A stretch of 64,000 nt of DNA from Aeromicrobium phoceense (GCF_013868155.1 NZ_JACEOG010000001.1:744001-808000), one strand, 5' to 3'. Shown: positions 55,770 to 64,000, counted from the stretch's first letter. A program made the numbers and translations. The notes: a model not told the origin generated them from the letters alone.

Positions 55770-58700
55770 GTGGAGCTCAGGGTGCTGGGGCCCGTGGCCG
55801 TCTCGGCCGACGGTGCCGACCTCGATCTCGGCACGCCCCGGCAGCGCACGCTCGTCGCCGCGCTCGCACTCTCCGGTGGACGGCCGGTCGGGGTCGACAC
55901 GATCGTGGACCTCGTGTGGGGCGACGCCCCGCCGCCCGGCGTCGCGACGACGCTGCAGGCCTACGTCTCGGGGCTGCGCAAGGTCCTCGAGCCCGGCCGC
56001 GCCCGTCGCGCGCCCGCGGAGGTCCTCGTCACGGTCGCGCCCGGCTACGCGCTGCACGTGCCGGCGCAGGACGTCGACGCGCACGCCTTCGAGCAGGAGG
56101 TTGCCGCGGCCCACCGCCTGCTGGAGTCGGACCGGCCCCCACGCGCCCAGCTCGAGGAGGTGGACGCGACGCTCGCCACGGCCCTGGGGCGGTGGCGCGG
56201 CACCCCGTACGCGGAGCTCGGCGACGCGCCGGCGGCCGTGGCCGAGCGCGCGCGACTCGAGGAGCTGCGGCTGGTCGCGCTGGAGGACCGGGCGGTCGCG
56301 GCGCTCGCCCTGGGTCGCCACGCGACGGCCGCGGCCGAGCTCGAGGCACTGACGACGGCCCATCCGCTGCGCGAGCGGCTGTGGGGCCTGCGCGCCCTCG
56401 CCCTCGCGCGGTCCGGACGCCAGGCGGAGGCGCTCGAGGTGCTGCGCCGGGTGCGCGCCGTGCTCGACGACGAGCTCGGCATCGAGCCGGGCGCCGAGCT
56501 GCAGCGCCTGCAGACCGCGCTGCTGCGCCAGGACTCTGCGCTGAACTGGAGCCCGCCCCCGGAACCGGACGCGGACGAGGGCTCGTCGGTCTCCGCGCCG
56601 TGGCCGATGGTGGGCCGTGACCACCAGCTCGCGGCCCTCGCGCGCAGTCTCGACGCCGCCCTCGCCGGAGCCACCTCCTTCGCCGCGATCACCGGCGAGC
56701 CCGGCATCGGCAAGAGCCGGCTCGCCGCCGAGCTCGGGCTCCGGGCCTCGGCGGCCGGCGCCGTGGTCGCCGTGGGCCGGTGCTCGAGCGACGAGGGCGC
56801 GCCGCCGCTGTGGCCGTGGCGGTCGGTCCTCGAGGGCCTCGGGCTCGACTTCCCCGACGTCACCGACGTCGCCGACGGCTTCCGGGTGCGCGAGGCGATC
56901 CTCGCCGCCCTCCGAGAGGAGGCGCGGCGGCAGGCGGTCGTGGTGGTCCTCGAGGACCTGCACTGGGCCGACCCCGCGAGCCTGCGCTGCCTGATGCTGC
57001 TCGCCGAGTCCGTCACCGACGCCCGGCTGCTGGTGGTGGCGACGTGGCGCGACCACCCCGAGCCCTCGGGCCTGTTCGCCGACGCGGCCGAGGCGCTCGC
57101 CCGCCGGCACGCGGTGCGCCTGCAACTGTCGGGCCTCGGGCCGGACGAGGTCGCCGAGATCGTCGTCGGGGTGGCGGACTCGGCTCCCTCCCGGGACCAG
57201 GTGGAGGCGCTGCACGAGCGCACCGACGGCAACCCCTTCTTCCTCGTCGAGTACGCCCGGCTGGCCGGTGAGCGCGGCGACCTGGCGGCCCTGCTCGCCG
57301 AGGACGACACGCCCCGGGCGGTCCAGGACGTGCTCACCCGCCGGCTCGCCCGGCTGCCCGAGGACACCCGAGCCGCGCTGGGCACCGCGGCGGTCATGGG
57401 CCGGCAGTTCGACGGTCCGACCCTCGGCGCCGTGCTGGGCACCGACGACGAGGGCGTGCTGGACCTGCTCGAGCCGGCCGTCGAGGCCGGTCTGGTCGCG
57501 GAGGAGGGGATCGACCGGTACTCGTTCGCCCACGCGCTCGTGCGCGACAGCCTCTACGCGGGACTCTCGGCGTCGCGGCGTGCCCGCCGGCACGCGGTGG
57601 TGGCCACGGCGATCACGGGCGCGGGTCGGCCGTCGGAGGAGGCCCGGCACTGGCTGGCCGCGGGCCCGGCCCACGCGGCCACGGCGTGGCGCGCGGCCGA
57701 GCGCGCGGCGGAGGCAGCCCGCGTGCTGCACGCCCACGAGGACCGGGCGGACCTGCTCTCCGCAGCCCTGGGCGCGATGTCGTCCGACCCCGAGGCCACG
57801 CCGCGCGACCGCTTCGACGCGCTGATGGAGCTGGCCGACGCCCACCGCTGGTCGGCGCGCTGGACCGAGCTCGCCGCCGACGTCGCCGAGGCCATCGGCG
57901 AGGCCCGCGCGCTCGGCGACCCCGAGCTGCTCGCCCGGGCCGCGCTCGCGACCACCCAGGGGGCGCTGTGGCAGGCCAGCCACCACGGTCAGGTGAACGA
58001 GGTCGTGGTCGCGGCGCTGAGGAAGGCGCTCGCCGACCTGCCCCCCGAGCCGTCCGCCCTGCGCTGTCGTGTGCTGGCCGCACTGGCGAGCGAGCAGTAC
58101 TACACCGCACCCTTCGCCGAGCGCGCCGACCTGGTCGCCCGGGCTCGGGCCATGGCCGACGACCTGGGCGACCCCGGCCTCATGGTCGACGTCGCCCAGG
58201 TCGGGGTGGCCGCGCTCTGGACGGCGGGCACCGCCGAGGAGCGCGCCGCGTGGGCGGGGGAGTCGGCCCGGCTGGCCCGCGAGCTCGGCCGCGACCGCGA
58301 CGTGGTGATCTCCGCGACCCTGCAGGCCGTCGCGCTCGGTGAGGCGGGTCGTCCGCTGCAGATGCGGGAGGTCATCGCGCGGACCCGGGTCGAGGCCGAC
58401 CGGCTGCGACTGGCGTACGCGCAGCTCGTGCTCGACGGGCTGGAGATCCCGTGGCTCGCGATGGCCGGCCGGTTCGAGGAGTGCACCACGGCGCTCGAGC
58501 GGATGCGCCGCCTCGAGCGGACGGTGACGCTGCCGCAGTCCGAGGTGGCGATCCTCGGCGCCGAGCTCGTGCTCACCGTCTGGAGCGGGCGCGCGGGGGA
58601 CGTGGTGGACCTCCTCGTGGCGATGGAGGACACCGACCCCCTTCCCCTGACCTCCGTCACCGCGTCGCTGCTGTGTCGCGCCGGCCGGGTGGACGACGCG

Positions 58701-59042
58701 CGCGACCACCTGCGGCGGTACGACGTGGATCTCGACCACGACGACTGGTTCTCGATGCTGGCGTGGTGCAACGCGGCCGAGGCGGCCCTGTACGTCGGGG
58801 ACCGGGCGCTGGCCGCCGACGCGCTGGCGCGGATCGCGCCGTTCCCTGGCTCCAGCTGCTCGGCGGGGTCGGGGAACGCCTCGGGCCCCGTCGACCACTA
58901 CATCGCGGCCGCGCACGCCGCTCTCGGCGATCTGGAGGCGGCGCGGGTCCACGCCGACCGGGCCGCGGAGCTGTGCGAGCAGTGGCAGATCCCGCTGGCC
59001 GCGCAGCGACTGCGCGACCAGCGGGACCAGTTCGGTTATTGA
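55770..59042 (+). CDS. SARP/AfsR-type regulator: OmpR-like DNA-binding, BTAD and AAA ATPase domains
   Basis: The 1090-residue regulator starts at GTG 55770, 6 nt after TATGCT (55758-55763); the earlier in-frame ATG at 55692 precedes the promoter. Residues ~1-95 form the winged helix (ELRVLGPVAVSADG, GTPRQRTLVAALAL, VDTIVDLVWGDAPPPGVATTLQAYVSGLRKVLEPG). Residues ~95-255 form the BTAD domain, ending LDDELGIEPGAELQRLQTALL. Residues ~275-560 form an AAA_16/NB-ARC-like ATPase (Walker A GEPGIGKSR; Walker B VVVLEDLHWAD). The rest is helical TPR-like repeats. There is no LuxR domain. It should activate its two neighbours via heptamer sites. Confidence 0.92.
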   Translation: MELRVLGPVAVSADGADLDLGTPRQRTLVAALALSGGRPVGVDTIVDLVWGDAPPPGVATTLQAYVSGLRKVLEPGRARRAPAEVLVTVAPGYALHVPAQDVDAHAFEQEVAAAHRLLESDRPPRAQLEEVDATLATALGRWRGTPYAELGDAPAAVAERARLEELRLVALEDRAVAALALGRHATAAAELEALTTAHPLRERLWGLRALALARSGRQAEALEVLRRVRAVLDDELGIEPGAELQRLQTALLRQDSALNWSPPPEPDADEGSSVSAPWPMVGRDHQLAALARSLDAALAGATSFAAITGEPGIGKSRLAAELGLRASAAGAVVAVGRCSSDEGAPPLWPWRSVLEGLGLDFPDVTDVADGFRVREAILAALREEARRQAVVVVLEDLHWADPASLRCLMLLAESVTDARLLVVATWRDHPEPSGLFADAAEALARRHAVRLQLSGLGPDEVAEIVVGVADSAPSRDQVEALHERTDGNPFFLVEYARLAGERGDLAALLAEDDTPRAVQDVLTRRLARLPEDTRAALGTAAVMGRQFDGPTLGAVLGTDDEGVLDLLEPAVEAGLVAEEGIDRYSFAHALVRDSLYAGLSASRRARRHAVVATAITGAGRPSEEARHWLAAGPAHAATAWRAAERAAEAARVLHAHEDRADLLSAALGAMSSDPEATPRDRFDALMELADAHRWSARWTELAADVAEAIGEARALGDPELLARAALATTQGALWQASHHGQVNEVVVAALRKALADLPPEPSALRCRVLAALASEQYYTAPFAERADLVARARAMADDLGDPGLMVDVAQVGVAALWTAGTAEERAAWAGESARLARELGRDRDVVISATLQAVALGEAGRPLQMREVIARTRVEADRLRLAYAQLVLDGLEIPWLAMAGRFEECTTALERMRRLERTVTLPQSEVAILGAELVLTVWSGRAGDVVDLLVAMEDTDPLPLTSVTASLLCRAGRVDDARDHLRRYDVDLDHDDWFSMLAWCNAAEAALYVGDRALAADALARIAPFPGSSCSAGSGNASGPVDHYIAAAHAALGDLEAARVHADRAAELCEQWQIPLAAQRLRDQRDQFGY

Positions 59043-59080
59043 GCCGAGCGGTTGTTGAGCAGAGCGGTTACTGAGCAATC
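59033..59080. repeat. Three tandem 16-nt repeats between convergent stop codons
   Basis: Units at 59033, 59049 and 59065 share CGGTT-N2-TGAGC-N4 (for example CGGTTGTTGAGCAGAG). The array starts 8 nt inside the end of the BTAD gene and runs up to the first bases of the MMPL stop codon, filling the whole gap. Confidence 0.85.
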
Positions 59081-61178
59081 AGCGGGTGGTGACGAGCTCG
59101 CGCTCGTCGCCCTCCACGTCGACCTGCGGCAGGGCCCGGTCGAGCCACGCCGGCAGCCACCAGTTCCACTTTCCTAGCAGGGTCATCGTGGCCGGCACGA
59201 GGATCATCCGCACGACCGTCGCGTCGAGGAACACGGCCGTCGCCATGCCCAGGCCCAGCATCTTGACCACGAGGTCTCCCTCGGTCGCGAAGCCGAGGAA
59301 CACGAAGACCATGATCGCGGCGGCGGCGGTGATGACCTTGCCCGAAGCGGCCAGGCCGTGCACGATGCTCGCCGTGGAGTCGCCGGTGTCGAGCCACTTC
59401 TCACGGATGCGGCTCAGCAGGAACACCTCGTAGTCCATCGAGAGGCCGAACAGGATCGCGAAGATCAGGATCGGAACCCAGCTGGACACGGGCGCGGCGT
59501 GGTCGATGCCGAGCAGGCTCGCCCCCCAGCCCCACTGGAACACCGCGGTCATGACGCCGTAGGCGGCGCCGATCGACAGCAGGTTCATGACGGCCGCCTT
59601 GAGCGGGATCACCACCGAGCGGAACACCAGCATCAGCAGCAGCACCGAGACCGCCACGACGAACCCGATGACGACCCACAGCCGGTGCGACAGCATCTCC
59701 GCGAGGTCGGCGAACAACGGCGTCTGGCCGGTCACCTCCACGCCCGGGGGCAGGTCGGCCCGCAGGTCCTCCACCAGCCCTGAGGTGCGGGCGTCGGCGG
59801 GACCGAACGCCGGCTCCGCCGTGAGCACCGTGATCGCTCCGTCCGGCGAGGCCATCGCGGGGGAGACGGCCACGAGCTGGTCGTTGCCCTCGAGGGTGCT
59901 GCGCACGGACGCCACCTCGGAGGCGTCGAGTCTCGCGTGGTCCACGACGATCGAGATCGGTCCGGTGGCTCCCGGTCCGAACGCGTCGGCCGTCAGGTCG
60001 TAAGCGCGCCGCGTGGTCGCCTCGGTCGTCTGGTTGCCGTCGTCCTGGGGCCACGTACGCATGTCGAGCACGGGGGCCGCCAGCGCGATCATCACGGTCG
60101 TGCCGAGCAGCGCCCACAGCAACGGACGCCGAGTGACGCGCTCGGCCCAGCGAGCCGTGAGGGGGCGCTCGGTGGGCACCCGGCCACGGCGCACGCCGCG
60201 GGAGAGCACCTTGCGTCCGGCGAACCGGCACAGCACGGGCACCAGCGTCAGCGCCGTGAGCATGACCGAGACGACCGCGATCGCGGTGGCCCAGCCGAAC
60301 GTCGCGAACGTCGGCAGGCCGGTCAGGCCCAGGCCCAGCAGCGAGATGAGGACGGTCAGCGACGCGAACACGACGGACTTGCCGGCGGTCGCGAGGCTGC
60401 GCCCGGCGGCCTCCTCGACGGAGTGGCCCTGCGCCAGGAACTCGGCGTGCCGGCTGACCAGCAGCAGGGCGTAGTCGATGCCGACCCCCAGGCCCACCAT
60501 CGACGCCACCATGGGGGCCGAGGTCGAGACGTCCATCGTGGCGGCCAGCAGCGTGACTCCGGCCGACCCGACCGCGAGTCCGGCGACCGCCACCAGGACG
60601 GGCAGCCCCGCGACGACGGCCGACCCGAAGGCGATCAGCAGGATCAGCAGGGCCGCACCCACGCCGATGAGCTCGCCGTACCCCTTGATGGGCGCGCTGG
60701 CGGTCGCCGGCTGGTCGCCGCCGAGCTCGACCTGGTAGCCGGCGTCCTGGGTGGCCTCGACGGCCTTCTCGAGCGGTTCGATGTCGCCCATGAGGTCGGG
60801 ATGGGTCACCTCGGTGTCGTACGCGAGGTGCACGACGGCCGTGTGGCCGTCGGCGCTGAGGCGCGGCGGGCTCACGCTGGAGACGTGGGCGACGTCCTGG
60901 AGACGCTCACCGAGCGAGACCAGGACGGCCGGCGGGATCGCCCGGTCGTCGTGGACCACGACGTTCGCGGAGGCGTTGCCGGCGTCGGGCAGGTGGTCGC
61001 GCAGCAGCTCGATCCCGCGCTGGGACTCGGCGCCGGGCACGTTCCAGTCGTCCTGGGTCGAGCCACCGAACGCGGAGCTGGTGGCGAACACGAGCGAGGC
61101 CAGGATCAACCAGCCGACGATCGTGCGCCACGGGTGCAGGGCCGTCGTGCGGCCGAAGCGGTACAAGAGGGAGGACAT
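59079..61178 (-). CDS. MMPL family (RND) exporter
   Basis: The 699-residue transporter has the two-fold MMPL layout: helix 1, an outer loop (~45-160), helices 2-6 (GYGELIGVGAALLILLIAFGSAVVAGLPVLVAVAGLAVG; GLGVGIDYALLLVSRHAEFLAQG), a second outer loop (~370-500) and helices 8-12 (VSVLLLMLVFRSVVIPLKAAVMNLLSIGAAYGVMT; LFGLSMDYEVFLLSRIREKW). The GIDY/SMDY pair carries the proton-relay Asp residues. Actinobacterial MMPL proteins export lipids or small toxic molecules. ATG 61178 follows AAGGAA. Three SARP-type heptamers sit upstream, linking it to the adjacent BTAD regulator. Confidence 0.93.
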   Translation of the reverse strand: MSSLLYRFGRTTALHPWRTIVGWLILASLVFATSSAFGGSTQDDWNVPGAESQRGIELLRDHLPDAGNASANVVVHDDRAIPPAVLVSLGERLQDVAHVSSVSPPRLSADGHTAVVHLAYDTEVTHPDLMGDIEPLEKAVEATQDAGYQVELGGDQPATASAPIKGYGELIGVGAALLILLIAFGSAVVAGLPVLVAVAGLAVGSAGVTLLAATMDVSTSAPMVASMVGLGVGIDYALLLVSRHAEFLAQGHSVEEAAGRSLATAGKSVVFASLTVLISLLGLGLTGLPTFATFGWATAIAVVSVMLTALTLVPVLCRFAGRKVLSRGVRRGRVPTERPLTARWAERVTRRPLLWALLGTTVMIALAAPVLDMRTWPQDDGNQTTEATTRRAYDLTADAFGPGATGPISIVVDHARLDASEVASVRSTLEGNDQLVAVSPAMASPDGAITVLTAEPAFGPADARTSGLVEDLRADLPPGVEVTGQTPLFADLAEMLSHRLWVVIGFVVAVSVLLLMLVFRSVVIPLKAAVMNLLSIGAAYGVMTAVFQWGWGASLLGIDHAAPVSSWVPILIFAILFGLSMDYEVFLLSRIREKWLDTGDSTASIVHGLAASGKVITAAAAIMVFVFLGFATEGDLVVKMLGLGMATAVFLDATVVRMILVPATMTLLGKWNWWLPAWLDRALPQVDVEGDERELVTTR

Positions 61179-61219
61179 CTGTCTCGGTTCCTTCAGTGGG
61201 GGGATGGTTCCTGCCACCG

Positions 61220-61262
61220 ACAGTCGGCCCGAGACCTTGCGTCCGACTTGGGGGTGACTTGG
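61220..61262 (-). promoter_or_regulatory. SARP-type operator-promoter of the MMPL exporter gene
   Basis: On the minus strand the heptamers CCAAGTC (61256-61262), CCAAGTC (61245-61251) and GCAAGGT (61234-61240) start 11 bp apart, then 8 bp, then -10 GACTGT (61220-61225). The spacing is identical to that at 55653-55695. Confidence 0.75.
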
Positions 61263-61331
61263 AGCCCGATCGGGCACGACCTCCCATGACCCGCGTGTCC
61301 CCGCGCTGATACGCGCCCGCCCGCCGCGCTG

Positions 61332-61416
61332 CACTCTTGTGACGCGTCCCCCCACTTTTGTGACGCCGTTCGGCCGGCACAGCCCTTGCCGGCCTACAGG
61401 CTTCACAAAAGTGGGG
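61332..61416. repeat. ACTTTTGTGAC inverted-repeat element with nested hairpin (left copy)
   Basis: A lone CACTCTTGTGACG lies at 61332-61344. Then CCCCACTTTTGTGA (61350-61363) pairs perfectly with TCACAAAAGTGGGG (61403-61416). Inside, GGCCGGCA (61372-61379) pairs with TGCCGGCC (61387-61394), with symmetric 8-nt side loops and a 7-nt end loop. It follows the stop of the SDR gene and could be its terminator. Confidence 0.85.
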
Positions 61417-61435
61417 CGGGGCGCGAATCCGATGA

Positions 61436-62896
61436 TCAGGCGCGCGACTCCGCGGCCTTGGCCACGTTGCGCTGCATGCCCCCGAAGATCAGGCCGTGGA
61501 AGGGCGCGACTGCCCACCAGTACAGGTGCCCCAGCAGGCCGCGCGGGTGGAACAGCGCCCGCTGGTGGAACGAGGTGGTGCCCGAGTCGTCCGAGCCCAC
61601 GCGCAGCTCCAGCCACGCCAGCCCGGGCACCTTCATCTCGGCCCGCAGGCGCAGGAACTCGCCCTCGACCTCCTCCTCGACCCGCCAGAAGTCCACGGCG
61701 TCGCCGACCACGAGCCTGCTGTGGTCGCGGCGACCGCGGCGCAGACCCGGCCCACCGAAGGCGCGGTCGATGAGGCCGCGCACCTGCCACGCCAGCGGCC
61801 ACGAGTACCAGCCGTGGTCGCCGCCGATGCCCTCGATGACCGCCCACAGGTCCTCGGGCGACGCGGCGACCTCCCGGGTGCGCTCGTCGGTGTAGAGCGA
61901 GCCGCCGGCCCAGTCGGGGTCCTCGGGCAGCGGCTCCGAGGGGGCGCCCCGGGTCGCGGCAGAGGTCCACCGCGTCGGCACGTCCAGGTCGCGGATCTTC
62001 GTGAGCGCCAGCTCCACGGCCCGCTGGAACCCCGTGAGTCCTCCGGGCGGGAGGTGCACGTAGCGCCAGATGTCGTCCTCCTGCGCGACCACGGTGTTGC
62101 GCAGGCTCTCCACGAGCGGCCGCGCGAGGTCCGCCGGCACGGGGGTGATGAGGCCGACCCAGTGGCTCGAGAGGCTCGGCGACAGGACCGGGACCCGCAG
62201 GATCCGGCGCCGGGGGAGCTCCGCGACCTTCGCGTACCCCTGCATCATCTCGAGGTAGGTCAGGACGTCGGGACCGCCGATGTCGAAGCGGCGGTTCACG
62301 TCCGGCGGAAGGTCGACGCAGCCCACCAGCAGGTGCAGCACGTCACGGATCGCGATCGGCTGGGTGCGCGAGTCCACCCAGCGGGGCGTGACCATCGCGG
62401 GCAGCCGCTCGGTCAGGTAGCGCAGCATCTCGAACGACGCCGAGCCCGAGCCGATGATGATGCCGGCCTGCAGCACCGCGGTCGGCACGCCGGAGTCCAG
62501 CAACACGCGGGCCACCTCGTCGCGCGAGCGCAGGTGCTCGGACATCTCCTCGTCCTTGGGCACCATGCCCGAGAGGTAGACGATCCGCCCGACGCCCGCG
62601 TCCTTCGCGGCCTCGGCGATCGTCGCGGCCATCTCGTGCTCGGTGCGCACGAGGTCGCCGCCCGAGCCGATCGAGTGCAGCAGGTAGTAGAAGACGTCGA
62701 CGTCCTCGCACGCGCGGCGCACGTCCTCGGCCTTCGTCGCGTCGCCCACGACGATCTCGACGCGGTCGGCCCACGGGTGCGCCCGCGCCTTCCGCTCGTC
62801 GCGCACCAGCACGCGCACGTCGTGGCCGGCGTCCAGCAGCTGCGGCACGAGCCTGCCGCCGACGTACCCGGTGGACCCCGTCACGAGAGTTCGCAT
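61436..62896 (-). CDS. SDR-type NAD(P)-binding protein fused to DUF2867
   Basis: The 486-residue protein has an N-terminal NmrA/atypical short-chain dehydrogenase domain (TLVTGSTGYVGGRLVPQLLDAGHDVRVLVRD; VFYYLLHSIGSGGD; VGRIVYLSGMVPKDEEMSEHLRSRDEVARVLLDSGV) and a C-terminal DUF2867 domain from ~residue 325 (LYTDERTREVAASPEDLWAVIEGIGGDHGWYSWPLAWQVRGLIDRAFGGPGLRRGRRD; GDAVDFWRVEEEVEGEFLRLRAEMKVPGLAWLELRV; LYWWAVAPFHGLIFGGMQRNVAKAA). The fusion is a known actinobacterial arrangement; the substrate is unknown. It is flanked on both sides by ACTTTTGTGAC inverted repeats. Confidence 0.9.
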   Translation of the reverse strand: MRTLVTGSTGYVGGRLVPQLLDAGHDVRVLVRDERKARAHPWADRVEIVVGDATKAEDVRRACEDVDVFYYLLHSIGSGGDLVRTEHEMAATIAEAAKDAGVGRIVYLSGMVPKDEEMSEHLRSRDEVARVLLDSGVPTAVLQAGIIIGSGSASFEMLRYLTERLPAMVTPRWVDSRTQPIAIRDVLHLLVGCVDLPPDVNRRFDIGGPDVLTYLEMMQGYAKVAELPRRRILRVPVLSPSLSSHWVGLITPVPADLARPLVESLRNTVVAQEDDIWRYVHLPPGGLTGFQRAVELALTKIRDLDVPTRWTSAATRGAPSEPLPEDPDWAGGSLYTDERTREVAASPEDLWAVIEGIGGDHGWYSWPLAWQVRGLIDRAFGGPGLRRGRRDHSRLVVGDAVDFWRVEEEVEGEFLRLRAEMKVPGLAWLELRVGSDDSGTTSFHQRALFHPRGLLGHLYWWAVAPFHGLIFGGMQRNVAKAAESRA

Positions 62897-62930
62897 GTCC
62901 CACAGTCAACGGTGCGCCGCGCACCCCCGC

Positions 62931-63054
62931 GACTTTTGTGACGGGTTGCCGCCCCCGCTCCCGTCCGCCTGCTCGCTTGCTCCGCGCGCGCCACTTTTGT
63001 GACGCGTTTCCGCGTCCCGACCGCGTGCGGGCCGATTCTCGTCACAAAAGTTGG
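62931..63054. repeat. ACTTTTGTGAC inverted-repeat element (right copy)
   Basis: GACTTTTGTGACG at 62931-62943, CCACTTTTGTGACG at 62991-63004 and the inverse CGTCACAAAAGTTGG at 63040-63054 mirror the left element, again with one lone copy plus one inverted pair. This occupies most of the 179-nt gap between the SDR gene and the DUF559 gene. Confidence 0.82.
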
Positions 63055-63075
63055 CCTCGGCGACCAACACATCCG

Positions 63076-64000
63076 TCAGGGTCGCGGCTTCGGGAGGCGG
63101 ACCAGTTCACGGAGCTCCGCGGTTGCATGGGTCGGCGCGGAAGCGGTGTAGCCGCGCGAGACCAAGGCGCGCCATACCCGCGCGACGAGCGTCGGTGGCG
63201 AGCGGAGGTCGTCGGCGGTCAGGACGATGACGAGCCAGCCGTCGGCTTCGAGGGACTCGCGCCGGATGATGTCGATCCGCCGTTGCTTGGAGGAGCGCTC
63301 GTGGTACCACCCGTCGTACTCCACCACGATGCGCCACGGCCTCAGGACGAGGTCGCCGTGCCAGGTGCGGCCGCCACCGACGCTGATCGCGCCGTTGGTT
63401 TCCGGCTCGGGAAGTCCACAGGCCGCCATGATCAGTCGCGCGTCCGTCTCCATGAAGGAGCCGACGCGCTCGCGCATGCGCCCTGCCGTCATGCGTGATC
63501 GCCGAACGCCGTGGAGGTGCTGGATCCACGCGAACTCGGCGAAGCCTTCCGGTGTCAGGTGGCCGGCTCTCACCAGTGCGTCGCCGAAGCGGACGATCTC
63601 GGCCTGACTGAGGGAGATCGCCGCGTCCACCAGGCAGCGCTCCGGACTGAGCACGGGAAGGCGACCGATCGCGCCGGGCTGCAGGCGGGACAGGCGGCGA
63701 TGCAGCGTGACGGCAGGCGATCGAACCTGCGTGGTGGAGTTCGTCGACCAGTGTCGCGGCGCGTGAAGTCCCGGTGACTCCGGGAAGTCCGCGGGCAGAT
63801 GCAGGTACAGCCCCGTGATGTGACTGACGGCCGCGTCTGCAGGGAGAACCAACCGGTCAGCAGCAAGGAGGAGTGCCAGCGTGCGCGGCTCGTCGGCCAC
63901 GCACCAGACGCCGTGGCCGCGGTGCAGCAGAGTGAACGCCGGGCCGTAGAGCCGATGTCTGGTGACGCCGAAGGCCATCGCCTCGGAGGTGGTGAAGGGA
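63076..64000 (-). CDS. DUF559 (PD-(D/E)XK nuclease-fold) protein, 5' end outside window
   Basis: The frame stays open to the window edge: residues PFTTSEA precede the ATG at 63978, and PFTT-E-A is the usual start of this family's N-terminal domain, so the gene is cut by the edge. The N-terminal part (GVTRHRLYGPAFTLLHRGHGVWCV, ALLLAADRLVLPADAAVSHITGLYL) resembles the AbiEi-like wing region. The C-terminal DUF559 domain (WHGDLVLRPWRIVVEYDGWYHERSSKQRRIDIIRRESLEADGWLVIVLTADDL) carries the nuclease-fold residues D, E-x-D and R-D. These proteins are common and unassigned; no partner toxin gene is visible on this side. Confidence 0.85.
   Translation of the reverse strand, partial: PFTTSEAMAFGVTRHRLYGPAFTLLHRGHGVWCVADEPRTLALLLAADRLVLPADAAVSHITGLYLHLPADFPESPGLHAPRHWSTNSTTQVRSPAVTLHRRLSRLQPGAIGRLPVLSPERCLVDAAISLSQAEIVRFGDALVRAGHLTPEGFAEFAWIQHLHGVRRSRMTAGRMRERVGSFMETDARLIMAACGLPEPETNGAISVGGGRTWHGDLVLRPWRIVVEYDGWYHERSSKQRRIDIIRRESLEADGWLVIVLTADDLRSPPTLVARVWRALVSRGYTASAPTHATAELRELVRLPKPRP

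Noticed and set aside
55719..59078. A 1119-codon minus-strand frame opposite the BTAD regulator
   Set aside because: It is an antisense artefact of high GC with Arg/Gly-rich low-complexity translation; the plus-strand protein has complete recognised domains.
54189..61178. A secondary-metabolite biosynthetic cluster around the SARP-type regulator
   Set aside because: No polyketide, NRPS, terpene or RiPP core gene lies nearby; only an oxidoreductase and an exporter accompany it, so it is called a regulon module instead.
63076..64000. An AbiE-type toxin-antitoxin system
   Set aside because: The N-terminal part resembles AbiEi-like regions, but the protein has the DUF559 layout and no AbiEii-type toxin is visible. 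The 5' side is outside the window.

Overview
The window is very GC-rich, tightly packed DNA from an actinobacterium. Several features point to Propionibacteriales/Nocardioidaceae (an Aeromicrobium- or Nocardioides-like genome), although no rRNA or other lineage marker is present to settle it: LAxTG surface anchors of the kind used by class E sortases, a CsoR-type copper operon, an SCO4848-family membrane protein, beta-oxidation genes, and an intergenic repeat built on GGTxxTCGAGTAGCTCGCGAG. At least 20 start codons lie 6-7 nt downstream of a TANNNT-like -10 hexamer, so leaderless transcription appears common, and this was used to correct many starts. I see no tRNA, rRNA, insertion sequence, prophage or CRISPR array. 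Both edge genes are partial.

Left part (1-22.5 kb): the 3' end of a secreted-type protein, a small membrane protein, a glycoside-hydrolase-like lipoprotein, a DedA protein, a membrane alpha/beta-hydrolase and succinate-semialdehyde dehydrogenase. A 2006-residue surface adhesin follows; its core is seven exact 579-bp repeats (14 domains, each with a CX7C or CX8C pair) and it ends in an LADTG anchor. Next come a 7TM-PAS protein with a decayed GGDEF-like end, an ABC exporter operon, a lipoprotein, the csoR-copZ-copA copper operon, a thioesterase, serA behind a ZTP (pfl) riboswitch, and a sirtuin operon.

Middle (22.5-35 kb): a 2,4-dienoyl-CoA reductase operon, a PadR regulator, a polar amino acid ABC importer, a divergent hydrolase / racemase-acyl-CoA dehydrogenase pair, a vapBC toxin-antitoxin pair with a perfect palindromic operator, and an esterase.

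Polysaccharide region (35-51.7 kb): flippase, glycosyltransferase, O-antigen-ligase-like protein, LicD, pyruvyl transferase, polyprenyl glycosylphosphotransferase, a small LADTG surface protein, a DUF4012 protein, a protein-tyrosine phosphatase and a Wzz/BY-kinase with a (Gly-Tyr)7 tail. This locus is interrupted by a MerR regulator, a VanZ protein and the fadA-fadB pair. The racemase and fadA promoters carry nearly identical TGACA-N7-TGTCA palindromes over the -10, suggesting a shared lipid regulon.

Right part (51.7-64 kb): an aldose-epimerase-like protein, an APC permease, and a compact three-gene module: a 1090-residue SARP/BTAD-type regulator flanked by a covalent-FAD oxidoreductase and an MMPL exporter. 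Both target promoters carry three heptamers at 11-bp pitch, the last one 8 bp before the -10, as SARP-family activators require. An SDR/DUF2867 protein flanked by ACTTTTGTGAC inverted repeats and a partial DUF559 protein end the window.
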